Positions 46,639 through 55,621 of a stretch of 64,000 nucleotides of DNA are shown in pieces. The stretch covers positions 1,057,001-1,121,000 of the forward strand of contig NZ_HG916852.1 of NCBI RefSeq assembly GCF_000577275.2. The letters are read 5' to 3'. Position numbers and translations under genes: made by a program. The notes under the pieces were generated by a model, which was not told where the DNA came from, did not search any database, and saw only the letters and a list, made by a program, of their open reading frames with translations. The number at the start of each line of letters is the position of its first letter. The first letter of the stretch is position 1. The stretch is from Rhizobium favelukesii (GTDB lineage Bacteria; Pseudomonadota; Alphaproteobacteria; Rhizobiales; Rhizobiaceae).

Positions 46639-47187
46639 ATGGCTGATATTCCTGACCGACTGAGCTTTCCGTCCTTGCAATCGAAATGGGGTTGGTTCGT
46701 TGCACTTGGGGTCCTGTTGATCGCATGCGGCCTTATAGCAGCGGCAAATATCGTGCTCGCGACCGTCGCGTCCGTCTACTACGTCGGGATGCTGATGCTG
46801 ATCGGCGGCATCGTCTATCTGGTTCACGCGTTTCAGGTGCGAAGCTGGGACCAGGTGCTGTTTTGGGCGCTGAGCGGCGTACTTTATGTGCTGGCCGGTG
46901 TTTTCGCCTTCACGAATCCGCTACTTGCCTCGGCCGCGCTGACGCTGTTCCTCTCGATCGCGCTTCTGATTGCCGGCGTGTTCCGCACGTGGGTCGGCTG
47001 GCGCATGCGTCCGGTGAAGGGGTGGGGTTGGGTGCTCGCAAGCGGCATCATCACCGCGCTGGCGGGCGTGGTCATCGCGCTCGGATGGCCCGTCAATAGT
47101 CTCTGGATCCTGGGGCTTTTCCTCGCCTGCGACCTTCTCATCCAAGGCTGGTCGATGCTTGCCTTCGGCTTCGCGATCCGCCGCTAA
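46639..47187 (+). CDS. HdeD family membrane protein
   Basis: A 182-residue protein with six hydrophobic segments, beginning FVALGVLLIACGLIAAANIV and YYVGMLMLIGGIVYLVHAF, as in HdeD acid-resistance membrane proteins. A perfect AGGAGGTGCGTCATG ribosome-binding site sets the start at 46639. It is transcribed away from betI. Its role in acid or osmotic stress is known only for relatives. Confidence 0.85.
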   Translation: MADIPDRLSFPSLQSKWGWFVALGVLLIACGLIAAANIVLATVASVYYVGMLMLIGGIVYLVHAFQVRSWDQVLFWALSGVLYVLAGVFAFTNPLLASAALTLFLSIALLIAGVFRTWVGWRMRPVKGWGWVLASGIITALAGVVIALGWPVNSLWILGLFLACDLLIQGWSMLAFGFAIRR

Positions 47188-47373
47188 GTTATGCCCGGAA
47201 TTCACAGCCCTGGCTCACGAATTGTTTCTTTTTTGACAAGCATGTGAGCGAGGGCTAAAATTTGTCCCCACGAGAGGCAGCCGAGGCGGCGGGTGCATCG
47301 GTCATGCCGTGGACTGGCTAACCGTCCCCTGAGAGGGCAGTCATATGCCCGACGAGGTAAAGGGAGGAATCTC

Positions 47374-47616
47374 ATGCCGATGGTCACCGTATCCATTTCA
47401 CCACTGCAGGCGGCGGACATTCGCGCCGCGGTAGACAATGGCAGCTATGCTTCGAGCAGCGAGGTCGTGCGCGAAGCCCTGCGTCTGTGGGACGCCGCCC
47501 GAAAGGTCGGTGGACACGACAGCGAAATGCTCAATCAGGACTGCATCCCTGGAGGCGGCAAATGCGTTGCCGAGATGTTCGCCGATCACGAGGCCGAGCA
47601 TCGGCGCACCGCCTGA
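47374..47616 (+). CDS. ParD-like antitoxin, orphan
   Basis: An 80-residue protein. MPMVTVSISPLQAADIRAAV, GSYASSSEVVREALRLWDAA is the ribbon-helix-helix half of ParD antitoxins. The C-terminal half (KVGGHDSEMLNQDCIPGGGK, AEMFADHEAEHRRTA) does not look like the usual toxin-binding tail and has two Cys. GGGAGG before the ATG supports the start. No parE-type gene follows within the gap, so it is an orphan. It may retain DNA binding, or be a relic. Confidence 0.72.
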   Translation: MPMVTVSISPLQAADIRAAVDNGSYASSSEVVREALRLWDAARKVGGHDSEMLNQDCIPGGGKCVAEMFADHEAEHRRTA

Positions 47617-47705
47617 CCAAACCATTGATCGGGGAGCAAAATTCGCTCGCTTGAACGGTCGGGTTCGCCGGTTTCACAAAAGTTTCATATTGGGGAAAGG
47701 GTTCG

Positions 47706-49538
47706 TTGATCCTTCTCCGCCAGTGTCCCTGCGAAAAAACAATAAGACACAGCGATCCGGCGCTCGTTCGTCGCTACGCAAGCGATCAAATCGTAACCCT
47801 TGCGAAACTCGTCATCGAAAATGCGTTTCAACCCATCGTCGAGGCCGGGACGGGTGTCGTATTCGGCTATGAATCGCTGATGCGCGGACAGGAGCGCATC
47901 GGCTTCAGCTCCCCGGTCGAGATTCTGGACGAGGCCCATAAGAACCAGCAGCTGCTGCAGCTGGAGCAGATGGTGGCAAGCCGCGCGCTTGCGAAGTTCG
48001 CCACGCTCCCGCATTTCTCGAGCTCGACGCTGTTCCTCAATCTCGATGTCCGTCTGATCCCACATGGCGAGCGGCTGGTGGAAGGCCTGCTGCAGCATCT
48101 GAAGCTTGCCAATATCCCACCCTCCTCGATCTGTTTCGAATTCTCCGAGCGCTTCGACAATACCAGTGTGCCGGAGTTTGCGGCCCTCGTATCACTGCTG
48201 CGCAAGGCCGGCTTCAAACTGGCGATTGACGATTTCGGCGTCGGCCACGGCGAAATGAAGCTGCTCTGCGACCACCCGGTAGACTATCTGAAGATCGACC
48301 GGCATTTCATCGCCGATATCGACAGCAGCCCGCGCAAGCGACACCTTCTGAAGAACATCGTCCACATCGCCCACGTGCTTGGCACCCGCGTCATCGCGGA
48401 GGGGATCGAGACCGAGGCAGAGTTCGTCGCCTGCCGCGAATTCGGCGTCGATCTCGTCCAGGGCTGGTTCATCTCCCGCCCGACGACCCATATCACCGAG
48501 CTGCAGCCGTCGTTTCCGCACCTGCTGGACCTTCCCAAGGGCAAGCGCAGCCCGCAATCGCTCGACGAGATCCTGATCCGCAAGCAGATCGAGATGCTGC
48601 CGACGGTCTACGAGAACGACACGATCGACAGCGTCTTCGAGCTCTTCCGTCGCAATCCGCATCAGGCCTTTTTCCCGGTATTGAACGCGAACGGCGAGCC
48701 GCGCGGCATCCTGCACGAGCGGCATCTGAAGGAATACATCTACCAGCCCTTCGGCCGGGATCTGCTGAAGAACAAGGTCTACGAGCGAACCATCTCGCAT
48801 TTCGTCGAAATGGCTCCGATCGTCGGTCTTGACTCCGATACCGAACAGCTGATGGCGATCTTCGCCAACATGGAAGGCACGAACTGCCTGCTGCTGACCG
48901 ACAACATGCGCTATGCGGGCGTCGTATCTGCCGCGTCGCTCATCAAGGTCATGAACGAGAAGAAGCTGAAGACCGCCCAGGACCAGAACCCGCTGACCGG
49001 GCTGCCGGGCAACAGGGCGATCCGCGACTTCATGCGCGAGTCGAGCCTCGATGGGGACGAGAAGCGTCACTTCTGCTACTGCGATTTCGACAACATCAAG
49101 CCGTTCAACGATGCCTACGGTTTCCACCTCGGCGATCACGCGATTTCGCTCTTTGCCGCGCTCATGCGTCGCTATTTCTTCGCCGAGCGCCACTTCCTGG
49201 GGCATGTCGGTGGCGACGATTTTTTCATCGGCGTCCGTGGTTGGACCAACGAAGAGCTGACTGAAATTCTCGATCGCTTGATCAGCGATTTCCACGATGA
49301 TGTGCTCGACCTCTATTCCGACGCCGATCGGGCCGCCGGCCGCATTCGCGGCCATGACCGCGCCGGCGTCGAAGCGCTGTTCCCCCTGATGCGCTGCTCG
49401 ATCGGCGTGCTGGAGCTGCCGGAAGGTCTCGTCATCGACGACATCAATCGCGTCAGCGCCGAAATCGCCCATATCAAGGCCGAGGCCAAGGAAAGCGATG
49501 AAGGGCTCGTCTTCCATCTCTTGGGCGAGACGAATTGA
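47706..49538 (+). CDS. EAL-CBS-GGDEF signalling protein
   Basis: A 610-residue soluble protein. EAL domain about 35-260: FGYESLMRG (ESL in place of EAL), FEFSERF, AIDDFGVGHGEMKL, YLKIDRHFI, VIAEGIETEAEF, VQGWFISRP. Two CBS-like repeats about 285-425 (MLPTVYENDTIDSVFELFRR, GLDSDTEQLMAIFANMEGT). GGDEF domain about 430-600: DQNPLTGLPGNRAI, YCDFDNIKPFNDAYG and GHVGGDDFFIG. Most metal and catalytic residues of the EAL domain remain, and GGDDF replaces GGDEF, so both activities are possible but reduced. Start is TTG at 47706 with GGGGAAAGGG just upstream. Probably c-di-GMP turnover or sensing through an adenine nucleotide bound to CBS. Confidence 0.88.
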   Translation: MILLRQCPCEKTIRHSDPALVRRYASDQIVTLAKLVIENAFQPIVEAGTGVVFGYESLMRGQERIGFSSPVEILDEAHKNQQLLQLEQMVASRALAKFATLPHFSSSTLFLNLDVRLIPHGERLVEGLLQHLKLANIPPSSICFEFSERFDNTSVPEFAALVSLLRKAGFKLAIDDFGVGHGEMKLLCDHPVDYLKIDRHFIADIDSSPRKRHLLKNIVHIAHVLGTRVIAEGIETEAEFVACREFGVDLVQGWFISRPTTHITELQPSFPHLLDLPKGKRSPQSLDEILIRKQIEMLPTVYENDTIDSVFELFRRNPHQAFFPVLNANGEPRGILHERHLKEYIYQPFGRDLLKNKVYERTISHFVEMAPIVGLDSDTEQLMAIFANMEGTNCLLLTDNMRYAGVVSAASLIKVMNEKKLKTAQDQNPLTGLPGNRAIRDFMRESSLDGDEKRHFCYCDFDNIKPFNDAYGFHLGDHAISLFAALMRRYFFAERHFLGHVGGDDFFIGVRGWTNEELTEILDRLISDFHDDVLDLYSDADRAAGRIRGHDRAGVEALFPLMRCSIGVLELPEGLVIDDINRVSAEIAHIKAEAKESDEGLVFHLLGETN

Positions 49539-49616
49539 CGCCACCTGCGCTTGCCTCCTTCTCAAGTCCGTAGAGCTGAACTATCTGACATGCTTTCGGA
49601 ACGAGGAGACCGGATC

Positions 49617-50612
49617 ATGTCTTTGCCCACGCAGATGCGCTTCATCGACCTGCCGAGCTTCGGCGCGCCTGATGTGATGCGGATTGCCACCGAACCCTTG
49701 CCGGTACCGGGGGAGGGCCAGCTCCTTGTTCGCACCGAGGCGATCGGCGTCAACCGGCCCGACGTCGCACAGCGCCAGGGCATTTATCCGCCGCCGAAGG
49801 ATGCAAGCCCCGTTCTCGGCCTTGAGATGGCAGGAGAGATCGTCGCCGTCGGCGCGGGCGTTCGTGACTTTGCTGTCGGCGACAAGGTGTGCGGCCTGAC
49901 CAACGGCGGTGCCTATGCCGAATATTGCCTGCTGCCCGCGGGCCAGGCTCTGCGCTTCCCCAAGGGCTACGACGCGGTCAAGGCCGCGGCGCTTCCGGAG
50001 AATTATTTCACGGTCTGGGCAAACATGTTCCAGATGGCCGGGCTGACCGAAGGCGAGACGGTTCTCGTGCATGGCGGCTCGAGCGGCATTGGAACGACCG
50101 CTATCCAGCTTGCGCGGTCCTTCGGCGCAAAGGTCTACGCGACGGCCGGTTCGCAGGAGAAATGCGACGCCTGCGTAAAGCTCGGCGCAAAGCGGGCGAT
50201 CAACTACAAGACAGAGGATTTTGCAGAGGTCATCAAGGCCGAGACCGGCCACGGTGTCGATATCATCCTGGATATGATCGGGGCTGCCTACTTCGAGCGG
50301 AACCTGGCATCGCTTGCAAAGGACGGTTGCCTGTCGATCATCGCCTTCCTTGGCGGGGCGGTCGCCGAGAAGGTCAATCTGGCGCCGATCATGGTCAAAC
50401 GGCTGACGATCACCGGCTCGACGCTACGCCCGCGCACTGCCGAGGAAAAGCGGGCGATCCGCGACGATCTCCTGTCGCAGGTCTGGCCGCTTCTGGATGA
50501 AGGCAAGCTTGCGCCGGTCATCGATACCGTCGTCCCCTTCGAAAACGTTGCCGAGGCGCATCGGCGGATGGAAACGAGCGGTCACATCGGCAAGATCATG
50601 CTGCGTCTGTGA
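49617..50612 (+). CDS. NAD(P)H quinone oxidoreductase, QOR/MDR family
   Basis: A 331-residue zinc-independent MDR protein: [42 protein letters not shown]-binding [40 protein letters not shown], and [31 protein letters not shown] before the ATG at 49617 fixes the start. It probably reduces quinones or enones. The convergent MFS gene ends 15 bp away. Confidence 0.92.
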   Translation: MSLPTQMRFIDLPSFGAPDVMRIATEPLPVPGEGQLLVRTEAIGVNRPDVAQRQGIYPPPKDASPVLGLEMAGEIVAVGAGVRDFAVGDKVCGLTNGGAYAEYCLLPAGQALRFPKGYDAVKAAALPENYFTVWANMFQMAGLTEGETVLVHGGSSGIGTTAIQLARSFGAKVYATAGSQEKCDACVKLGAKRAINYKTEDFAEVIKAETGHGVDIILDMIGAAYFERNLASLAKDGCLSIIAFLGGAVAEKVNLAPIMVKRLTITGSTLRPRTAEEKRAIRDDLLSQVWPLLDEGKLAPVIDTVVPFENVAEAHRRMETSGHIGKIMLRL

Positions 50613-50627
50613 CCGCTCGCACGTCGC

Positions 50628-52061
50628 TCACCGGGCCTGCCGTTCGGCGGGCGACGAGAGGGTCAAGGATATTGTGACGGCAATCAGGCCAGGAAGTGCC
50701 ATCAGCACGTAGAGCCAGTGTGCGGCCGAGACGCCGCCCGCAACGCCACCGGGATCCACCAGCCCAGTGCTGTTGACAATCACGCCAGCAACGGCGGCGC
50801 CGAAGGCGCTGCCGAGCGACTGCACCGTCGAGATCGCCGCCGAGGCCTTGTCCTGTTCGGCGTTGCCGACGAGGCTAAGAACCTTGGTCACCAGATGCGC
50901 CCAGCCAAGGCCGACGCCGAAGCCCATCAGGAACATGCCGATGACGGCCGGTCCCAGCACCGCCAGATTGCCGGACGGATTGTCCGTTGCGAGGAAGGTC
51001 GTCAGGGACGCAACCGCAACCATCTCGATCACGCAACCGGCGACGATTGCCGTGTTGGCACCGCGTCCGAAGAGCGTTGCGCTGAAGAACGCGGCAAAGG
51101 TCCAGCCGAGTGCGACAAGGGCGGTCAGATAGCCTGACATCAGCGGTGTCACGCCGTGCAGCACCTGCAGGAAATAGGGAATGTAGATGTCGCTTGTCAG
51201 CACCAGCAGCAGCACGAACATCGTCAGGTAGACGCGTGCCACGGGCTTTGCGAGCATGACGGCGCCCGTCGGCAGAAGACGGTTCTTGCCGCGCCGCTCG
51301 ACGGTCAGCATCGATAGGGTCGCAACGATCGATGCGGCAATCAGCAACGCTTTTGAGCTTGCTTCGTCGATCGTTCCGGCAATGCTGACGAGCAGAACGG
51401 CCGCAAGCAGCAAAGCAATCTGAAGGATCGGTATCTTGCCATGGGCGCGATCGTCTTCGGCGCGCGGCAGCAACAAGGGCGCGAGTGCCGCCATCAGCAC
51501 ACAGAGCGGAACCAGCAGCATGAAGGCATGCCGCCATGCGCTGCCTTCGGAAAAGAGGCCTCCGAGGCTAGGGCCGAGCAAGGTCGACACGCCCCAGATG
51601 GCCGCATAGAGCGTTGAAGCCTTCTGCCACAGCGGCTCGGGGTAGGCGAAGCGAATGAAGGCGTAGGCAAGTCCGGCAAGAATGCCGGCGCCGAACCCCT
51701 GTACCGTGCGCCCGGCTAGCACCAGTGGCATCGCCGGGGCCAGCGCACAGATCAGGCTGCCGGCCCCGAACATGAGCGCGCCTGCGACGTAGACGCTGCG
51801 AAGCCCGATACCGCGCGGACGCATGGCGACGAAGATCGACCCCAGGACCGCCGCGGCGACGAATAGCGTCGTCATCCATGACAGCAGTTCGAGCCCGCCA
51901 ATGTCGCGCACGATCGATGGTGCGATTGTCGCCGTGATGTAGGTCTCAACGGCGTAGAGCGTGACGCCGCCCCCGAGCATGAGGGTCGCGGGCAGCAGCG
52001 GCGCGGAAAACAGATGAAAGACGGAGGGCCTGTCTGCGGAAATCTCATCAATGCCGGTCAT
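50628..52061 (-). CDS. MFS efflux transporter
   Basis: A 477-residue major-facilitator protein with about 14 hydrophobic segments: TLYAVETYITATIAPSIV, the motif region AGRTVQGFGAGILAGLAYAF, GVSTLLGPSLGGLF (motif C type, drug-efflux DHA subgroup), and YLTMFVLLLVLTSDIYIP. It likely exports a drug or toxic metabolite from the cytoplasm. Divergent from a regulator gene, with two matched inverted repeats in the 107-bp gap, so it is probably its main target. Confidence 0.9.
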   Translation of the reverse strand: MTGIDEISADRPSVFHLFSAPLLPATLMLGGGVTLYAVETYITATIAPSIVRDIGGLELLSWMTTLFVAAAVLGSIFVAMRPRGIGLRSVYVAGALMFGAGSLICALAPAMPLVLAGRTVQGFGAGILAGLAYAFIRFAYPEPLWQKASTLYAAIWGVSTLLGPSLGGLFSEGSAWRHAFMLLVPLCVLMAALAPLLLPRAEDDRAHGKIPILQIALLLAAVLLVSIAGTIDEASSKALLIAASIVATLSMLTVERRGKNRLLPTGAVMLAKPVARVYLTMFVLLLVLTSDIYIPYFLQVLHGVTPLMSGYLTALVALGWTFAAFFSATLFGRGANTAIVAGCVIEMVAVASLTTFLATDNPSGNLAVLGPAVIGMFLMGFGVGLGWAHLVTKVLSLVGNAEQDKASAAISTVQSLGSAFGAAVAGVIVNSTGLVDPGGVAGGVSAAHWLYVLMALPGLIAVTISLTLSSPAERQAR

Positions 52062-52103
52062 AATTCATGCCTTGTGTGCTTCCAGGGATGTGCATTATTT
52101 TTG

Positions 52104-52159
52104 CAAGTTATTACTTGGAAAAAATACACGGCCATGATATTAAAGCAAGTGTGAACTTG
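52104..52159. promoter_or_regulatory. Paired operators between the MFS gene and its regulator
   Basis: Two inverted repeats of the same form, CAAGT-N4-ACTTG followed by GAAAA: 52104-52117 (N4 = tatt) and 52146-52159 (N4 = gtga). They are 42 bp apart, four helical turns, and lie between divergent starts. The second ends 9 bp before the regulator ATG. This is a strong candidate for repression of both genes. Confidence 0.6.
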
Positions 52160-52168
52160 GAAAATTAG

Positions 52169-52789
52169 ATGAGACAATCCCCGGCGAACCGCATTCTGCT
52201 GCTGATCAAGACCGAAGGACCCCAGCTTGCCGCCGCACTTGCGGCAAGGCTCGGGATTTCCTCGGAGGCTGTCCGTCAGCAATTGACGAAGATGGCGCAG
52301 GAGGGGCTTGTCGAAGCGGTGAGCGAAGCCGCAGCCGGCCGGGGTCGACCGAGGCAGTTCTGGAGCCTGACGCCTGCCGGCAACCAAACCTTTCCAGATG
52401 GTCACGCCGAACTCACCGCCACGCTCCTGACGACACTGGTCACGCAACTGGGGAAGCCCGCCCTGGATGCCGTCATTTGCGCCCGGGAAGCAGAAACCCT
52501 CAAGCGCTACCGCGAGGAAGTCGACGCTGAGGATGTCCAATCCCGTGTGTTGCAGCTCGCCGCCGTGCGCACGCGCGAAGGATACATGGCCGACAGCTGG
52601 CAGGAGGCTGACGGCTCGCTGCTGCTTGTCGAAAATCATTGCCCGATCTGCGCCGCTGCAAGTGTTTGCGCCGGCTTCTGCCGGTCGGAGCTGGACACCT
52701 TTCGAACCGTCCTCGGCGCTAACGTGGAGCGCGAGGAGCACATACTGCTTGGGGCCCGTCGTTGCGCCTACCGCATCACGCCGCTTTGA
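52169..52789 (+). CDS. SufR-like winged-helix regulator with a Cys cluster
   Basis: A 206-residue protein. The N-terminal winged helix is LLLIKTEGPQLAAALAARLG, SSEAVRQQLTKMAQEGLVEA, RGRPRQFWSLTPAG. The C-terminal domain ends with ENHCPICAAASVCAGFCRSE and a final Cys in GARRCAYRI. This Cys arrangement is that of SufR-like Fe-S regulators. It is divergent from the MFS exporter and shares the two CAAGT-N4-ACTTG repeats, so it is the likely repressor of the exporter, perhaps responding to redox or Fe-S damage (inference). Confidence 0.87.
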   Translation: MRQSPANRILLLIKTEGPQLAAALAARLGISSEAVRQQLTKMAQEGLVEAVSEAAAGRGRPRQFWSLTPAGNQTFPDGHAELTATLLTTLVTQLGKPALDAVICAREAETLKRYREEVDAEDVQSRVLQLAAVRTREGYMADSWQEADGSLLLVENHCPICAAASVCAGFCRSELDTFRTVLGANVEREEHILLGARRCAYRITPL

Positions 52790-52877
52790 CCTGCATCTGC
52801 GCGTGCCGAAAGGCAATTGCATTATCGGCGTGACTCGCTATGCGTGACGCATCTGCGCAAACGATCAGGACCATGCC

Positions 52878-53885
52878 ATGACCAATCCCGTCATCGTCGA
52901 AGTTACTCGAGGCTCGCTCGTTGAAAGCCAGCATCGTGGCGCCCTCGTTGCCGTCGATGGCGATGGAAAGGTCGTGTTCTCGATCGGCGATATCGATGCG
53001 CCGACGTTCCCGCGTTCGGCCTGCAAGGCGATGCAAGCGTTGCCGCTGATGGAAAGTGGCGCGGCGGATGCCTATGGCTTCGGCGACAAGGAATTGGCGC
53101 TCGCCTGCTCCTCGCACAATGGCGAGGACGCGCATGTGGCGCTCGCCGCCGCCATGCTGGCACGGGCCGGACGCGGTGTCGAAACGCTCGAATGCGGGGC
53201 GCATTGGTCCTCGAGCCAAAAGGTGCTGATCCACCAGGCGCGCACGATGGACAAGCCGACGGCACTGCATAACAACTGCTCGGGCAAGCATGCCGGCTTT
53301 ATCTGCGCTTGCTGCCATCGGGGCATCGACCCTAACGGATATGTTGGCTACGACCATCCGCTGCAGGCCGAAATCCGCGGCGTCATGGAAAGCCTGACCG
53401 GCGCCGTGCTCGGCCACGACAATTGTGGCACCGACGGCTGCTCCATTCCGACCTACGCGGTTCCCTTGCGCGGTCTGGCGCACGGCTTTGCCAAGATGGC
53501 GACCGGCAATGGCCTGGAACCGCTTCGCGCCAAGGCGTCCCGACGGCTTTTCGACGCCTGCATGGCCGAACCCTTCTATGTTGCCGGAACCGGCCGCGCC
53601 TGCACCGCGCTGATGGAGGCAGCACCGGGCCGCATCTTCGCCAAAACGGGCGCTGAGGGTGTCTTCTGCGCAGCCATTCCCGAGCAGGGAATTGCGATCG
53701 CCGTCAAATGCGACGACGGCCATTCGCGTGCCTCCGAGGCGATGGTTGCCGCCGCGCTCAGCCGCTTCTTCGGCAAGGACGACCCGATTCGCGCAAGCTT
53801 GGCCGCCATGGCGACTATCGAGATGCACAATTGGAACGGTATTCATGTTGGCGACATTCGCGCGACGGCTGCGCCGACCGCATAA
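52878..53885 (+). CDS. L-asparaginase of the thermolabile ReAV class
   Basis: A 335-residue protein of the asparaginase family typical of Rhizobium etli (PF06089 type): VIVEVTRGSLVESQHRGALV, PRSACKAMQALPL with the Ser47-x-x-Lys50 catalytic pair, ACSSHNGEDAHV, LHNNCSGKHAGF and GHDNCGTDGCSIPTYAVPL. It hydrolyses asparagine to aspartate and ammonia. No signal peptide, so cytoplasmic. It starts 88 bp after the SufR-like gene. Class assignment is by motif recognition. Confidence 0.9.
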   Translation: MTNPVIVEVTRGSLVESQHRGALVAVDGDGKVVFSIGDIDAPTFPRSACKAMQALPLMESGAADAYGFGDKELALACSSHNGEDAHVALAAAMLARAGRGVETLECGAHWSSSQKVLIHQARTMDKPTALHNNCSGKHAGFICACCHRGIDPNGYVGYDHPLQAEIRGVMESLTGAVLGHDNCGTDGCSIPTYAVPLRGLAHGFAKMATGNGLEPLRAKASRRLFDACMAEPFYVAGTGRACTALMEAAPGRIFAKTGAEGVFCAAIPEQGIAIAVKCDDGHSRASEAMVAAALSRFFGKDDPIRASLAAMATIEMHNWNGIHVGDIRATAAPTA

Positions 53886-54024
53886 GCCGTTCCGGAACGG
53901 GACAGTCGCATCGCCAGAACAGAAATTGCTAATGTATGCGAAACTACAGCCCACGAGAACGGATGCGGTTTTCGAGGGTTGAGTTACCCTTTGCCCAGTA
54001 CAGCGAACGCCATGAGGGCAGGAT

Positions 54025-54771
54025 ATGTTTGCGGGCCGCTATCTTTGGTGGATGTTGATCGCGATCGCGATCTTTCTCTTCTTCACCATGTGTTTCGATT
54101 ATGTGACCTGGCTGACGGTCGTTTCCTCGGGTTGCGCCCGGATCGCCGGCTCCTGCGGACCGATCATCCTGACCATGACCGGGTCCATGAAACCGTCGGG
54201 CGTCTACCTCGCGGGCGGCATCATTCTCGTCGTTACCCTTGCCCGCATCCACTATCTGTCGATGGGCTGGGTCTGGGGTGTCGTCGTCGCAATCTGGTTC
54301 GTTGCATCGGCGTCGTTTCCGCTGCTGCTCGCCAATGGTTGGACCGGCCAGTTGAAGCCGGAGACCGTACTTGAGGGGTTGCCTGTGGCGTTCCTGTTCC
54401 TCGTGGTCTTCTGCGCCTATATCGGCTGGTCATTTGAAGACAGTGGCGCGCGGCCGCTTGGTGTGTGGCGTACGCTGCGAGCGACCATTTTCCTCTCTGC
54501 CGTCTATGGCACCCTGCTGGCGCTGTCGGAGACGCCTGCCGTTGCCACCATGCCCGGTCGTCTCCTCGGTGAGATGCAGCTTTCGACGTCGATCGCCGCG
54601 TTGCAGCCCACACTGCATGATGTCCTGACACTCGGGATGGCCCGCGACACCTTCGCCTATATTGTCGTCGCAATCTTTGTCGCCGGCCTCGCCGTGAGCC
54701 TGCTGCAGAACCTCGGGGAACTAAAGGCGCGCTTCATCCAGCCGTTCATGCTTCGAGGATCTCGGCAGTGA
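54025..54771 (+). CDS. Integral membrane protein, hypothetical
   Basis: A 248-residue protein with about five to six hydrophobic segments: WWMLIAIAIFLFFTMCFDYV, GVYLAGGIILVVTLARI, VWGVVVAIWFVASASFPLLL, GLPVAFLFLVVFCAYIGW, ATIFLSAVYGTLLAL and FAYIVVAIFVAGLAVSLL. Cys pairs in the first loop (SSGCARIAGSCGP) could form a bridge. I do not recognise the family. It converges with the DeoR-type gene, overlapping by 26 bp. Confidence 0.66.
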   Translation: MFAGRYLWWMLIAIAIFLFFTMCFDYVTWLTVVSSGCARIAGSCGPIILTMTGSMKPSGVYLAGGIILVVTLARIHYLSMGWVWGVVVAIWFVASASFPLLLANGWTGQLKPETVLEGLPVAFLFLVVFCAYIGWSFEDSGARPLGVWRTLRATIFLSAVYGTLLALSETPAVATMPGRLLGEMQLSTSIAALQPTLHDVLTLGMARDTFAYIVVAIFVAGLAVSLLQNLGELKARFIQPFMLRGSRQ

Positions 54772-55501
54772 TCTTGCGATAGGGCTCAATGGCCGCCGCG
54801 GCGATGTCCGCGGTGACGATCAGCCCCGACACGCCTGACACTGGCAGAATATGACAAGGAGAGACGTGGTCGAACTTCTCCTGCGTCAGCGGCACGTAGG
54901 TCTCGGCTGCGCAGGACGCGATGTGCCGCTTGATGGCCGCTTCCTCGAAATCGCCCGTCGACAGGCCGTGTACGGGATGGGCAGCCGTCACGCCGAGAAA
55001 GAAGATGTCGGGCCGAAGCTGCGAAATCGCGGCCATGGCAACAGATCCGACTGAGACCATTGAGTGCTTGTAGAGCTTGCCGCCGATCAGGATCACACTC
55101 GCCGTCGGGTGATGTTCTAGCTCCGCGGCGATCGTCGGGCTGTGTGTCGCCACCGAGAACGCGAAGTCGCGCGGCAGTTGCCGGGCGATCTCAGCCGTTG
55201 TCGTACCACCGTCCAGAAAGATCAGCTGGCCCGGCTGCACGAGTGAAGCTGCCTTCCTTCCCAACCGCGCCTTGGCCTCCGACGAGACGCTTTTTCGCGT
55301 CGAGAAGTCCGGAAGTTCGGGCGCAACAGGCATTGCCCCGCCGTGGACCCGCTTCAGCAAGCCTCCCGCCGCCATCTCCCTGAGATCGCGACGGATCGTG
55401 TCCTCCGACAGCGAAAAGTCTTCGGCGACGCGCTTGGCGACCACCTGGCCGTCTCGCCGAAGAATGTCGAGGATCAACGATTTGCGCTGGCTCGTGAGCA
55501 T
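54746..55501 (-). CDS. DeoR/GlpR-type transcriptional regulator
   Basis: A 251-residue DeoR protein: SLILDILRRDGQVVAKRVAE, FSLSEDTIRRDLREMAAGGL (HTH), KRVHGGAMPV, and the sugar-phosphate binding part FLDGGTTTAEIARQLP with ADIFFLGVTAAHPVHGLST. It represses metabolic genes until a phosphorylated sugar binds. The gene is divergent from a DUF4406 gene, and the gap has five TCGTG/CACGA copies, presumably its operators. Target beyond that gene unknown. Confidence 0.92.
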   Translation of the reverse strand: MLTSQRKSLILDILRRDGQVVAKRVAEDFSLSEDTIRRDLREMAAGGLLKRVHGGAMPVAPELPDFSTRKSVSSEAKARLGRKAASLVQPGQLIFLDGGTTTAEIARQLPRDFAFSVATHSPTIAAELEHHPTASVILIGGKLYKHSMVSVGSVAMAAISQLRPDIFFLGVTAAHPVHGLSTGDFEEAAIKRHIASCAAETYVPLTQEKFDHVSPCHILPVSGVSGLIVTADIAAAAIEPYRKITAEILEA

Positions 55502-55519
55502 GTTTCAATCCGATCGTTA

Positions 55520-55592
55520 CACGAATTATCGTGAAATTGCACGAAACGAATCGACATTCAAGAAATATCGTGCAGTTATTTGACTTCTCGTG
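55520..55592. promoter_or_regulatory. TCGTG/CACGA operator cluster of the DeoR-type regulator
   Basis: CACGA at 55520 and 55540, TCGTG at 55529, 55568 and 55588. Two inverted pairs (CACGA-N4-TCGTG and TCGTG-N6-CACGA) and one direct pair occur within 73 bp of an otherwise AT-rich intergenic region between divergent genes. Such multiple half-sites fit a multimeric DeoR repressor. Confidence 0.55.
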
Positions 55593-55621
55593 CATGAGGC
55601 CGGGAGAAATGGAGTTTGAGC

